Origin: Rhodocollybia butyracea
Lineage: Eukaryota; Basidiomycota; Agaricomycetes; Agaricales; Omphalotaceae
Reading direction: 5' to 3'
Length of the DNA: 64,000 bases
NCBI GenBank assembly: GCA_015501585.1
Contig: JADNRY010000003.1
Location: 248,001-312,000, forward strand
Part shown: one piece after another, positions 22,171 to 32,678 of the stretch
Layout: each line of letters starts with the position of its first letter
How positions within the stretch are numbered: the stretch's first letter is position 1
Program-made: the position numbers and the translations under genes
The notes under the pieces: model-generated
What the model saw: only the letters and a program-made list of their open reading frames with translations
Told to the model about the DNA's origin: nothing
Databases searched by the model: none

Positions 22171-25100
22171 TCAAAGGTTGGCCTGAGAGCTGCCAAACAG
22201 CTCATTCAAGAACGCCTTAGTGTTTGGTTCTCGTCCCAAAAAGTCCTACAACAATTTATCAGTTTATCAACGGGTACTGAGCCAATACCGAACGTACCTT
22301 CAAAGAGTCCAATTCTTCACGACTCCCACCTGGAACAAGAATTTTTTCACGATATCTCTGTCCTCGAGCGGGATCCAAAGGATCAGCTTTGAAAACCGTG
22401 GCTGGAAGGAGCCGATTAGTTCATGTAGGGTAGCGAACTCAAATACCGGAAGTTTACGCACCGTACATGTCCGCAGCAAACACTAAGGAGTATGTATAAC
22501 CGTAATACCCAGCATCGTATCCACCAGTAATATGGCCGAAAGTACCTTTGTTGAAGGTTGGCTAGTCATTCCGGAGATCAAAAATTTACGCACCTTGACC
22601 AGGTGTGGGCTTTCCTGATTTGACCAGTGAGATGGACTCGCGGAGCGAGTTCCACAGAACAGTGTAATCTTCATCCTCTGCATTAAGGCTTAGCAAACTA
22701 CTCAGTCGACATATAACGTTCACTCACCAGAAGAGGTGTGAACCTTAATATCAAACTTGGCGAAGAACACCTGGCGCAAGTAGAATAGACCAATGTTCAC
22801 GTAACGACTAGAGACAGCGAATGAGCGTCATTTGCTAATACAGTGATAGCCAAGACGAACCTCTTCACAAGTTTGGTGATCAGCTCGGGAGAAAGAGGTT
22901 TCTTGGTCTCGAAATGACTGGACATCTTTTCCAAAACTTTTGGTTCCCAACACCTGCACTTCAGTATGAGGAGTGATTGAGAAGTTGAGCCGCAAGTTCA
23001 CGTACCAGTTCTCCAGCATTTGACTAGGGGCTTCAACAAAGTCACGGGCAACACTTAACGGTGCGTTAACGTCTAAGCTTCATGATACTACCAAAAGTTT
23101 ACCTGGTGCCATGGAACCGAGAGAATTTCGTGTGGCTGAGTAAACCGTGGAAGACATGGCCCATCTCGTGGAAGAAGGTTACGACGTCGTCGTGTCGCAT
23201 CAAAGCAGGCTTGTCGGGTGTAGGTTTGGCGAGATTGGCGACCATGGCTGCTATCGGATAACTGCGCTTTCCATCGGCGAGATCGTACCCAGGAAGAAGC
23301 GGCCATACAGCAGCGTGCGAGTATTTCCCAGCTGTAAGATCTATTAGGATCGTTGGAAGGCGAAGAAATAACTGACTTACAACGGGGATACAAGTCGAGG
23401 TAGCAGTAACCGATGAACCCGGACTCATCCGTACTGTTTTGTTCCCAAACAGAGAACTGCTGAACCTCTATTCGTACATAGAAAAGTCAATGACACTGGA
23501 ATCAATGACGAAAAAGTCACAAACCAGGGTGCCAAGTAGTTCCCTTAATCTCTTCGAATCTGACACCGAGCAAATTTTGATAGATTTCCAGAATTGTGGG
23601 TACGACGACTGTGACAGGGAAATACTCTTTGACAACCATGTCATCCAGATCCAAAGAGCTCTCGATAAACTTGCGATCGTAATAGCGATAATCCCAGATG
23701 TAGAACTCGCCATCGAAAGGTAACCCGAGTTCTTCGTGTTCCTTTTTTTTCAGGGAAAGGAGGGTTGCCCTATCCTTGATACCCACTGGGCGAAGTTTGT
23801 CCTCGAGATCGTCTAGGAACTATGAGATAATGAGGGACAACGTAGACCAAAGTATGGGATCCATACATCAGCGACGCCCTTTCCGTTCTTGATCATTTTG
23901 ACCTCCGTGATATAATCGGCCCTATTGTGCAAGTTGAAACAGAGAATCATCTAGCAAAGAAATATACTTACCAGGTATTGTAGCCAAGTAGGCTAGCAAG
24001 TTGACGACGAATAGAAAGAGCTTTGCTTAAAAGCGGAACATTGATTTCCAAACGAGATTCGTATCCTTCAAATGCTTTTCGACGAGTATCCGGATCCTTG
24101 GCGAATTTGAACTGATGTGATAGCCTTAGCTTCTAACAAGATTTCTGTATACGGGGTAGCTCACGATAGGGAAGATATCAGGAGTTTTGTAGGTCACATC
24201 GTAAACTTCTTCTGAACCTTCTGTGCGCTTGGTAAATCCTGATATGACGTCTTTAGGAACCCCGTCAAGTTGTTGTGCAGTGAAAGTGATTCGGCCCTAG
24301 GGAATCATGTGAGTTAATGCCGTGGCTAATACTGATACCGATGAGAAGCGTACATCTTCTTCGTTAAAGTTTTTCTAAGTATCAATGAGCGGGCGTATCC
24401 ATCAAGCAAGCCTCAATGGTAGAGCTCACGCTGAATTCCAAAGTTAACGTTGAAAGCTCTTTCTTGAGCTTGGTTAATTCAGTTCGCTTCTCCTCCGAGA
24501 GAGCTAAGCCTGCGCGAGTACCGTCTAGGATCTACCAATCAAGACATCAGAAACAACTACATAGATAGTAAATGACCACGCACCAATTTTTCAACCAGAC
24601 GTTTCTCTTCCGCACTCAGTTTCTCCCACTGCCCGGATTCCTTGATGTTCTTCTCTGCGGCAACCTTGGCTTGATAAACGTCAATTCTCATGGATGATTC
24701 TACGCCATAGTCCCGAACGAGGACTTCGGCATCGTTAGATGCATCGCGAAGAGCTTTGTCAGGGGAAACATTCTTCAATGCACAATCAGAGCAGGCGGTA
24801 TATAGAGTGGCAACAAGACTCACTTGGTAAAACGAGAGAGGCTCCGCGACGGCATCGAATTCAGTCTCTGATCTGGAGAGAGCAACCTGACAAAGTTCAA
24901 GTTTGCACTTGGAACAAGCTTGAAGTCTCTTACGAAAACCTACAAAGCTTTTAGCATAGGAACAAAGAGGAAGGGGTGAATGACTTTACAGTCTCGAAAT
25001 TACAATCTGCTGGAGAAATAGCAGCGATCTTGTCCTATAGATATTTTCAGCCGATATGCTTTGGAAATGAAGAAAGTAGTTTGCCTGGAAAGCTCTGTCT

Positions 25101-25411
25101 TTCTCGATGAGGTCTTTAACAATTTTGCCTATGTCTTCCGGGCGGTGATCCCAAGAGGGTGCGGGTTGCGGGGGTTTGATGGACATCGATGTGGAAGGAA
25201 AGAGAAACAAATTCGAAGAAGCTGTGGCCAGAGATCGTTTAAGAGCGCAAAAACGTGATATTACTCGGAAGTCTCCATGACTTTGAATTCCAGATCTGAA
25301 GCCTCTAAAGCCCACTGCTAGCAGGCCAACAGCAACAGCAGTTCCTCCCCATACCAGGGCTTTTCTACGTTGAAGCACTAGCACTGGCAAACTACCTCCA
25401 CGAACCAACAT
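22171..25411 (-). CDS. M3-family zinc oligopeptidase (thimet oligopeptidase / saccharolysin type)
   Basis: There are more than ten exons. The zinc motif HEMGH lies in FFHEMGHVFHGLLSHT (codons at about 23156-23190). Other family blocks are EYDVTYKTPDIFPI-like TYKTPDIFPI, LGYNTWADYITEVKM, EFYIWDYRYYDRKFIE, GYCYLDLYPR, KYSHAAVWPLLPGY and the terminal FLGREPNTKAFLNEL. The stop is TGA at 22171-22173. M3A enzymes degrade short peptides in cytosol or mitochondria. The long start at 25411 adds a basic presequence plus a hydrophobic stretch (ALVWGGTAVAVGLLAVGF) before the conserved MSIKPPQPAPSW. A mitochondrial or dual-targeted isoform is therefore possible. The intron at 25035-25084 uses a GC donor (CAG|GCAAAC). 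Three overlapping GATA sites lie just upstream (25444-25459). Confidence 0.9.
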
Positions 25412-26228
25412 GGCCGTGGGCCTTGAAAAAAATATCTATTAAGTTTATCTTATCTTATCTATGTACTTGGCAGCGTTGACATGGTAAAATTGTTTGTCTG
25501 CCGAAGGCCTCTTGACACTACGAGTCGAGGTATGGTTGTATAAGATTGGCGTATACATCTCTTGATAACCTCCGACAATTAGAAGATTCAGTCTTTCTCG
25601 AGCTGGCAACAATTATTAATCAAGGCTCAGAGCCATGAAGATTCTACGACGGCCTTGAATGAACTTTCTTGGTACTACGATTGTTCTGCCTTAACCTCTG
25701 ACTCAAATTGATCAAGCCCGTAGCAGCCCGTAGCTAGATTGTCCGAGTGTCGTGCCCTTTCGTCAACCTCTCGGCAAAGTTTTTTCCTTATTGAGTAAAT
25801 TAGGCGCCCTACACTCTTTGTGATATCATAACAAGGGTGTACTCTCTTTATGATCACATCCGTGTCTTTATCATCTTGTTGCTTTCTGTACTCTTCTATA
25901 TTCTGGTTTCTGCAAAGACGCTCTGAAGCCCAAGTTGGAATAATCAACAGGTTTGCAAACAATGGGAACTGGCCACGCACGCGCTCTTTGCTGTGGATCC
26001 GCTTTGACGGTCAATGGCCCTCTTTTGTCTCTTTTAGCCTTTTTTGGCCTCCGCCTTTCAGATATTGAGTATCAAAGCGAGCAATCTACTTATATAAAGA
26101 TCTGCATAATGCTCGACATATCCTCAACCACCCAATTCCTCCGTCAGCTCATATATCCTCAACCACCCAAATCTTTCATCAGCCCATATTTTCTCCTACA
26201 ACTCTCGTATTCTACCGCTTCGTCTACA
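25412..26228. promoter_or_regulatory. Divergent promoter region with GATA sites and TATA box
   Basis: Next to the peptidase start, three overlapping GATA motifs lie on the minus strand at 25444-25459. Toward the right gene a clear TATA box, tatataaaga, lies at 26091-26100. A short imperfect direct repeat (atatcctcaaccaccca-like) occurs twice at about 26118-26170 in the 5' leader of the right gene. No gene is evident; open frames at 25675-25980 have no recognisable features. Confidence 0.5.
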
Positions 26229-26955
26229 ATGTCATACCACAACTCGATCCATCCTACTATCACACTTCAGAACGCATCTTACTATAGCTCCCTGGGTGGC
26301 GCAGTACGCGGAGCCCCTCAGTCTTCGTTCATGATACCCAATCGAAAACGCGTTCCCCAGAGTATTTATCACCCAAACGACAAGTGGAGAGCTCAGACTG
26401 GTCGTCTTACTGTTCATCCACCAATCGCGATTGACTTCAAGGGCTACTCAAGGCAAGGGATGAAAATGTCGGAGATCTACGCTCGTGGTTCATACGCTCT
26501 CAGTCAAATGATGGAGGGTGCTGATGATCGCGTTCTTGCTCGCACCGGACTAAAGCGCATTACGCTTCATATTCGGGTACGTCTCATCCTTCTTGCTTTC
26601 TTGACTTGCCCCGAGTTATATACTCCTTTGCAGTGGCCTGGATACGACTCATACGATCACTGCAAATGGATACGATCCATTGAGCTAAACACCTCTAGCG
26701 GTCCCATTACTCGCGCAGAGCTCGCTGCTGCTGTCTCGCAAAACTTTTACCGATACTTTGATGTGTGTTCGATTTCTCTTCCCTGTGAACGCTTCACTCA
26801 TTGGATACTTCTAGAAAATGCAAAGTATCGCCAGTACGCCCGTAATGGACTGGTACCTTGGTCCTAAAGGAATCACCTTTGACAAACTTGTCCTGGTATC
26901 CATCATCAACGTTTTCGAGGATGCATGGCAAGCTGATGTTGCCGTCGATTTCTGA
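26229..26955 (+). CDS. Conserved Agaricomycete hypothetical protein
   Basis: Three exons: 26229-about 26575, about 26633-26763 and 26814-26955. ATG 26229 (MSYHNSIHPTIT) is preferred over 26109 because the TATA box at 26091 puts transcription start near or after 26109. The conserved C-terminal part reads WPGYDSYDHCKWIRSIEL, GPITRAELAAAVSQNFYRYF, then DWYLGPKGITFDKLVLVSI INVFEDAWQADVAVDF. This pattern (WPGY..W.R.I....PITR..L...I...F, then FEDAWQADVAVD) recurs in many mushroom hypothetical proteins in my recollection. No catalytic motif, signal peptide or TM segment is seen, and its function is unknown. Confidence 0.65.
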
Positions 26956-28110
26956 ACTTGCCTACCCTGGCGCCTTTCACGACTTTACAAACTGCATGCT
27001 GCATTATATTTATCCCATTCCTGCGCATTGTTTCCTTCCCTAGAGATTTCTGAATATTGTATTACTAGCCTCAACTGTATCGCTTTTTACTGTATTTTTA
27101 TGACTTTTACTAGATCTAGTACTTCCCCATTATAATTTTGACGGACTCCTTGGTGACTGCTTTGTGGTACATACGTATCCCGCGACATATAAATTAAAAC
27201 AGAACACTAGAACTTGACTGCGGCTCATAAGGCAACCTGAGGCTCACCTTAGCCCACACAACCTTATAGGAGATAGAATTTCTCCATCGAAGCACAGGAG
27301 ACCAACTAATGCATCGAGAATACTTTACCGGGACTAACATGATATACGAACCACCCACCCATTAGCTGTGCCCTAAACCATTATAGATATCAAAGCTCAT
27401 AGTCTAACAGCTGAGCTATCAACACTCCGACACTGACGAACAGACTTGCGCTTCGAAGTCCGGTGGTTTGAGCCTTGTAAAGTCAACAACGTCAAAAGTG
27501 AGAAAGGCAAAACTAAATACAGAGCCAAAACGCACATTCTAATTAGAGAAACGGGCGTGATAATCGATAACTGGTGGATCCCGCGGAGTTTGGTTTATTC
27601 GATAGCTTCAAGAGATTGTCAGCATTCGAATCTGTAAGCTTGAAGGTATTTTCTCCGTCGTCCGAAGCTTGATAATTTCCTCAAATCTCTCCGGTACAGC
27701 CAAGTCAAGCCGAGCCATGAACGAACTTGAATGCTTGCCATGGATTTTGGCTCAATCGGTCGAGCGAAAGAATTAGATGGTAACGCTAGTATGACACGCC
27801 AGAGATTGTAGTCGTCTTCACCGGCTCTATCGATCTTGTGAATTGACAGTGTTTCGCTATCCCGTTATTGCAGCGCGGAATTCGATGACATGAGAAAAGA
27901 GCTAGTCAACCCCGCGCGCTTAATAATACATGAAACTCAGTTCCTGATATTGATAACGAAGCGCTGGAGCTTGCTTCTCTCAATTGAACGGAAGTTACTG
28001 GACCCCTGTTATCGTGGACGTGTCCGATACCTTTATATGTGTTCCCTCGTGGCCAGATATTTATTCCACACTACATATAAGATATTGGAACTCGGCTTCT
28101 ATCTCTCACA
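26956..28110. other. Intergenic region upstream of MFS copy 1, mostly non-coding
   Basis: The first ~680 bp show nothing recognisable apart from a weak tRNA-like A box on the minus strand near 27410. The right part, about 27640-27900, is a decayed fragment of a PITH-domain gene, listed separately. Confidence 0.45.
27640..27891 (-). pseudogene. Fragment of a PITH-domain gene (5' exons only)
   Basis: The minus strand aligns by eye with the first exons and intron of the intact PITH gene at 38310-38551. Shared features are the start region, the phrase NLWRV from the first exon (aatctctggcg), the ctccggtacagccaag segment and catgaacg. The fragment's first exon is interrupted by an early stop (MSSNSALQ then TAA). 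The intron is shortened and no C-terminal PITH exons follow. It sits upstream of MFS copy 1 just as the intact PITH gene sits upstream of MFS copy 2, so it marks the left end of a segmental duplication. Confidence 0.6.
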
Positions 28111-30106
28111 ATGGAACTGCACACCCTCTCCCATGATGCAGGCGCTTCAACACAAAACCTTCATCGTCTTCGTGCCCCAGAGCAAATAATCGATAAGGCC
28201 CACGATGCCACCTCAGAGGTTCCTATTGAAGTCTTAGAACAAAACTTTGCAGCCAAAAATCTTGATATGGAGAGCGAAGGAGTAGCAAACAATAACCAAA
28301 CGAGGGAGTATGTACAGCTTGCTGCTCTATATTGGTGCCTGTTTCTCGCTGGTTGGAATGACGGAAGCACTGGACCTCTGCTGCCTCGTATGCAGGAAGC
28401 ATATAATGTACGTTGCATATTATCTCATGAAGTCTAATAGCTAACGCGATGTACAGGTTGGGTATATCATTGTCTCTCTTATTTTTGTATTTGCTTGTGT
28501 GGTACGATCAAGTTTTCTTCCTTTGCCGTCTATCTAGTTCATGAGAATTGCAAGGGATTCATTACCGGTGCTTGCTTAAACGTTCCGTTCTCGCAAAAAC
28601 TTGGTTTTGGAAAGGTCCGTCCTTCCATGGGTTCCAGTAACTCGCTAACCTTAATGCTGGATGTTCAATGTTCAATAGACCTTAGTCTTAGGCTAGTCGT
28701 TGCATGTCTTGTAAGCTGTATGATACTGATTTTTTTTCAGGTTCAATTTTGCAACAGATTGCTTACGCCATCCAAGCTCCGCAACTCCCGTTCCCAGTGT
28801 TTGTTATGGCTTTTACCATAAATGGCATTGGCTTATCACTACAGGTAAGATCTCTTCTCATTGGCACAAGTCTTATGTTGACCTGTAAACCTAGGATGCA
28901 CAAGCCAATGGATATGTTGCATCTCTCAAAACCCACTCGGAGACCAAAATGGGATTGCTCCACGCTGCCTACGGTGCTAGCATTATGCTCTTCTTCTAAA
29001 TCCGGGATTTCTTATCCACTTGTATAGGTGCTGGAGCACTCTGTGCCCCTTTGGTCGCGACACAGTTTGCTCAAATGAAGCACTGGTCCTACCATTATTT
29101 AGTATCGCTCTCGGTCGCAACGATCAATACGATCGTTCAAATTGCTGTATTCCGATTTAAAAATCAAGATGGTACCTAATCGTTACATCTCTAGCCTGGA
29201 TGAATTACTGAATCCTGCTAGACTGTCTTGCTCAAATCGGCGTAGAACCTGGAGAAAAAGGGACTAGCGAGAAAAGTCACTTCCGACAGATCCTGTCACT
29301 CAAAACTGTTCATCTTCTCGCTGTGTTCATTCTGGTTTATGTCGGAGTTGAGGTCACCGTTGGAGGGTGGATAGTCACTTACATCCTGACAGTGCGAGGT
29401 AAGTTAGTTCGTAACGCGACCGTGCGTATAATTAATCATTCCAAGGCGGCGGTGCAAATAGTGGTTATATCTCTGCTGGATTCTTCGGAGGTATGTGCAT
29501 TATTTTCGCCGAAGGGTAACAGCTAAGGAGTAAATCTCAGGGCTTATGCTTGGACGTGTCGTTCTTCTTTGGGTAAACCAAAAAATCGGCGAGCGGCGTG
29601 TCCTTTATCTCTATGCCGGTCTTGCCATAGGGTATGCGTAATTTCATATCCACCATCTACCTACTTACTCAAAGCTTGCAAAACAGACTAGAAGTCATCA
29701 TCTGGCTCGTCCCTTCACTCATCGGTGACGGTGTTTCGATAGGAATAGTTGGGATGCTCCTTGGCCCAATGTACCCCATAACAATGAATCATACGGGACG
29801 TGTACTCCCACGATGGTTACTCACTGGCTCTATAGGATGGATTGCAGGATTTGGTCAGGCGGGGAGTGCAGTGTTCGTCGCTCATCTCATCCCTCGTTGT
29901 TTTCTCTTTTACGGTTGTTTATCAGTTTACCATTCATGACCGGGGCGTTGGCTAGTAAATTCGGAATCAAAACCTTACAACCATTGTGAGTTGTTTTGCA
30001 TAAGTTCACGATTGTTGTTTACTTTATCCATAGGCTTGTATCGATGATGGCTTTTATGACCATCTTATGGTGGTTGGTTCCTGGGGCTCCTCGAAAAGTG
30101 GATTGA
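28111..30106 (+). CDS. MFS transporter, copy 1 (fucose-permease/BSC6-like)
   Basis: The start is ATG 28111 (MELHTLSHDA), and the product is a 12-TM major facilitator. Recognisable segments are VQLAALYWCLFLAGWNDGSTGPLLPRMQ (TM1), VGYIIVSLIFVFACVGFITGAC, GSILQQIAYAIQAPQLPFPV, DAQANGYVASL, HLLAVFILVYVGVEVTVGGWI, GGLMLGRVVLLWVNQKIGERR and VLPRWLLTGSIGWIAGFGQAGSA, ending PGAPRKVD. Around ten introns join in frame. Between GFGK and GSILQQ the frame requires an extra 64-nt intron (28615-28678), a 13-nt microexon (28679-28691) and a GC-donor intron (28692-28740). If these do not splice, this copy is inactive. Substrate is unknown. It is paralogous to the gene at 39254. Confidence 0.8.
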
Positions 30107-31036
30107 GAATTACCAAAGCCTACTGGCTGGTTTGGTTATCAATCTCACTATACTTTACTCTAAACCAGCGGAAGAAGAACTACCATTCTGGACAGGGCCC
30201 GGCCTTTGTCAACCTCCTCTGCGCTTCCTACATGTTTCCTTCATTTATAGAAATATAGATTGCGTTTGCGAACAGAGTTGTATTGTCACACTACGACCAA
30301 CGTTACATTGATGATTTAGGCTTTTCTTAAATTTGGCGGCGTTCCCCATACCCGTTTCTTCAGGATCAGATCGAGACTCAGACAAGAAGGGCTTCCGAAG
30401 GCTCGTTGAACGTGACTGATGAGTCGCACTGTCGCAATCAGGAATTGAGAGTTGCTGTCGCAAGTAGACCCTGACCTTCGCCTCACAATGACCCAGTGGA
30501 ACGAGAGTCATATCTCGGGCGCCGGAAGACGTTGATGTTGAGCGCTGATGAGGATGATTTGGCACTAAATACTCGAACCACTTTGGAAGAAAGAAGTATA
30601 CTCGGGTGAAGACCTGAGGTGAGATAATCTGCTCTCTGATATTTGGGTTTAACTAGTGAATAATTTGGATCTGTAGACATCCACTAAGACCGAAAAATGA
30701 TTCTTAGATGTTGGATTTGTTTATAGTAGTAAGAGCCTCATGCTAGGTGATACCTCCCAGCCTGCATACTTGTCTACAGAGACCTCCAAAGCCAAACAGA
30801 CACGAACGAGCAAGGATAGTCGGCTCGGTTACCTGTTAGCGGGCCATGCGTTCATTAATTCCCCTTGGACTAACAGCCTGCACATCAGCGTATATAGGGA
30901 TCCTAGGTTTGATTTACGGGAGATACTAGTAGATGACGGTGACTATGCCGGCGGGAGTCCTGTTCTCTTTTAAACGTCCTCCACCAGAGAAACCTAATTC
31001 TGACCCTTCTTCAACTCTCCCTGTACTGGACCCAAC
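30107..31036. other. Non-coding stretch downstream of MFS copy 1
   Basis: The first ~50 bp still resemble the downstream flank of MFS copy 2. Beyond that I see no gene, RNA or repeat that I can support. Open frames of ~100 codons on the minus strand (30245-30680) have no recognisable motif. Confidence 0.4.
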
Positions 31037-31785
31037 ATGGTTATAATCTTGTTGATCCTTGCTTTCAACATTGGTGATTTACTTTGTTTCGCTTCGGAAA
31101 CTCCAGGTCTCTGATCTGGGGGTAAATTTCTAGCGAGTGCTTTTTCTCAAACTATTGTTACACTCTTCGAATTTGGACCAGGTCGTTTTGCTGGGGGCTC
31201 GTCTACTCGGCCATTACTTCCTCTTGGTACAGCAAGTGACAATTCTCAAACGACATACCTCTATGAGGTTGTTAATCCTGTAAAAGGTACCAATGGCGCT
31301 GCCGCTCTGGCCACAGGTGGGTACATCTATCATCGACATAAATGTTCAATCTCATTCAGAGTATTAGTTTCCCGAAACATTGTTGCTTCTGCTTCTGGAT
31401 GGGTCGAGCTGTTTGGTGGGACTGCTGGTATCGAATGCAAGTTCATCGACTCTACAGAAGGTGAATGCTTTGGCGGAACTACCGGTACAGCCACTGGCAC
31501 CCCTGAGCGGGTGGTTTTAGAAGTGGCAAGCACCATGACCTCGACAGCCCCAGCTCAAGCACACGACAATCAGCTACAGGCACCACGACAATCCCAGCTA
31601 CAAGCACTACGAGTACCTCATCCCCAATCCAACCAACTGCAAATTTTACCACAGCTACCATCATCCCAACAACAGCCAATGTCTCAAATGGTTCACGAAA
31701 ATCGAAGGCATCAGTGGGAACCATTGTTGGTAGTACGATTGCGGGTGTCGCAGTTTTATTACTATTGGGTACTACAATCACTTAG
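31037..31785 (+). pseudogene. Broken single-pass membrane glycoprotein gene
   Basis: ATG 31037 begins a signal-like segment (MVIILLILAFNIGDLL), then an in-frame stop. Next comes a well-preserved ectodomain of a mushroom family: PLGTASDNSQTTYLYEVVN, an intron (31316-31371), then IVASASGWVELFGGTAGIEC. The Ser/Thr-rich stalk (TSTTSTSSPIQPTANFTTAT) and the TM segment (SKASVGTIVGSTIAGVAVLLLL) follow in a different frame. No intron phase repairs the shift at about 31545. The usual long cytoplasmic tail is absent because a stop follows the TM directly. The stop, the frameshift and the truncation together indicate a pseudogene. A very short 27-nt intron could hide the first stop but not the frameshift. 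Confidence 0.55.
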
Positions 31786-31984
31786 GAAATATGATTCATA
31801 GCGTACTATCATTTGTCTTTGGTGGGTGATATATTGTAGATATCATATGAACGAATTGAGAGCGGTTGACGATGGTCCCGGGGGGGATCACTGCAATCAA
31901 TATTTTACGAAGAAAACTGGTCAGGTGGTCTCTATTGAAGGAACTGAGGGCGTACATGGCGTCTTGTTATGTGCGCTGTGGATA

Positions 31985-32300
31985 CTCATTGGGAAAACGT
32001 CATTACCACATCGCGGGTCTGCTGCTGAGAGGATGCGCCGGAAGCGCCACGCGCTCGAGATCATCGACAAAGCTAGTTGTATCGCAGCAGACATCCGAGA
32101 AGCGTCGTAAAATTTTGTTCGGAACTTCGCAAAACGGTGAAAGTAGAGACCTAGTTGAGTGGTGGTGGTAGTGGTGGTGTACGGTAGATTTCTGCTGCAT
32201 AGTCCTCGAGGTCTTGTTGGATGTTTTGGAGGACCGAGGCGACTTCAGCTGGTTGGACAAAAGCTGGACCGGGATTCTGTATGGAGTTTGTTGTGTAATC
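31985..32300 (-). pseudogene. Truncated F-box gene fragment
   Basis: On the minus strand, VASVLQNIQQDLEDYAAEI and PNKILRRFSDVCCDTTSFVDDLE match the N-terminal coiled coil and F-box of the longer copy at 32679-34110 (ASILQNIQRDLEDYEARI, PNEILRRIFDDCCDT). A frame change separates the two blocks, a CCACCA-rich expansion replaces the linker, and a stop follows PAMW. No LRR part remains. The fragment keeps about 30 bp of 5' sequence that the longer copy has lost. Confidence 0.6.
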
Positions 32301-32678
32301 CTGGGAGGTCCACAACTACACGCATAATCACTGTAAAATTCCAGATGCTCAATCTTTACTCAAATCCAACAAAACAAACGTGCAGCATACTAAAACTGCG
32401 GTACTACTGGAGACAATTGTAATGGTATTTATGAGATACTGTTTTTTATACAACAACGGGTTCCATGCTCATTCATGCATGCAATTTTGGATTATTATGT
32501 TTGCCTAACCCAGCATTCATACAATGGTCATCATCCCATCTCTCTTGATAGGGGCCAACAAACTATAGACACCACCAGCCTTTGCTTCTGATCAATTCAG
32601 GAATGTCATGGTAAACACTCACAAGCAGTCCACCTCCAGCATAGATGTCCCAACATGATGCAGCCTGGTAGGAATCCA
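32301..32678. other. Non-coding gap between F-box copies
   Basis: AT-rich sequence without recognisable genes or repeats. Confidence 0.4.

Noticed and set aside
25675..25980. 101-codon minus-strand open frame
   Set aside because: No recognisable domain, no orthologue pattern, and it lies in the leader/promoter zone between two genes.
26118..26175. Duplicated ctcaaccaccca motif as a CRISPR-like or iteron array
   Set aside because: Only two copies in the 5' leader of a eukaryotic gene; CRISPR is not expected in a fungal nuclear genome.
27330..27480. tRNA-like A box on the minus strand (tagctcagctg) and a ggtttgagcct B-box-like string on the plus strand
   Set aside because: The two boxes are on opposite strands, the D-stem does not pair with a normal loop, and no acceptor stem can be drawn.
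30245..30680. Overlapping minus-strand open frames downstream of MFS copy 1
   Set aside because: Composition is not protein-like, no motif is present, and no splice pattern extends them.
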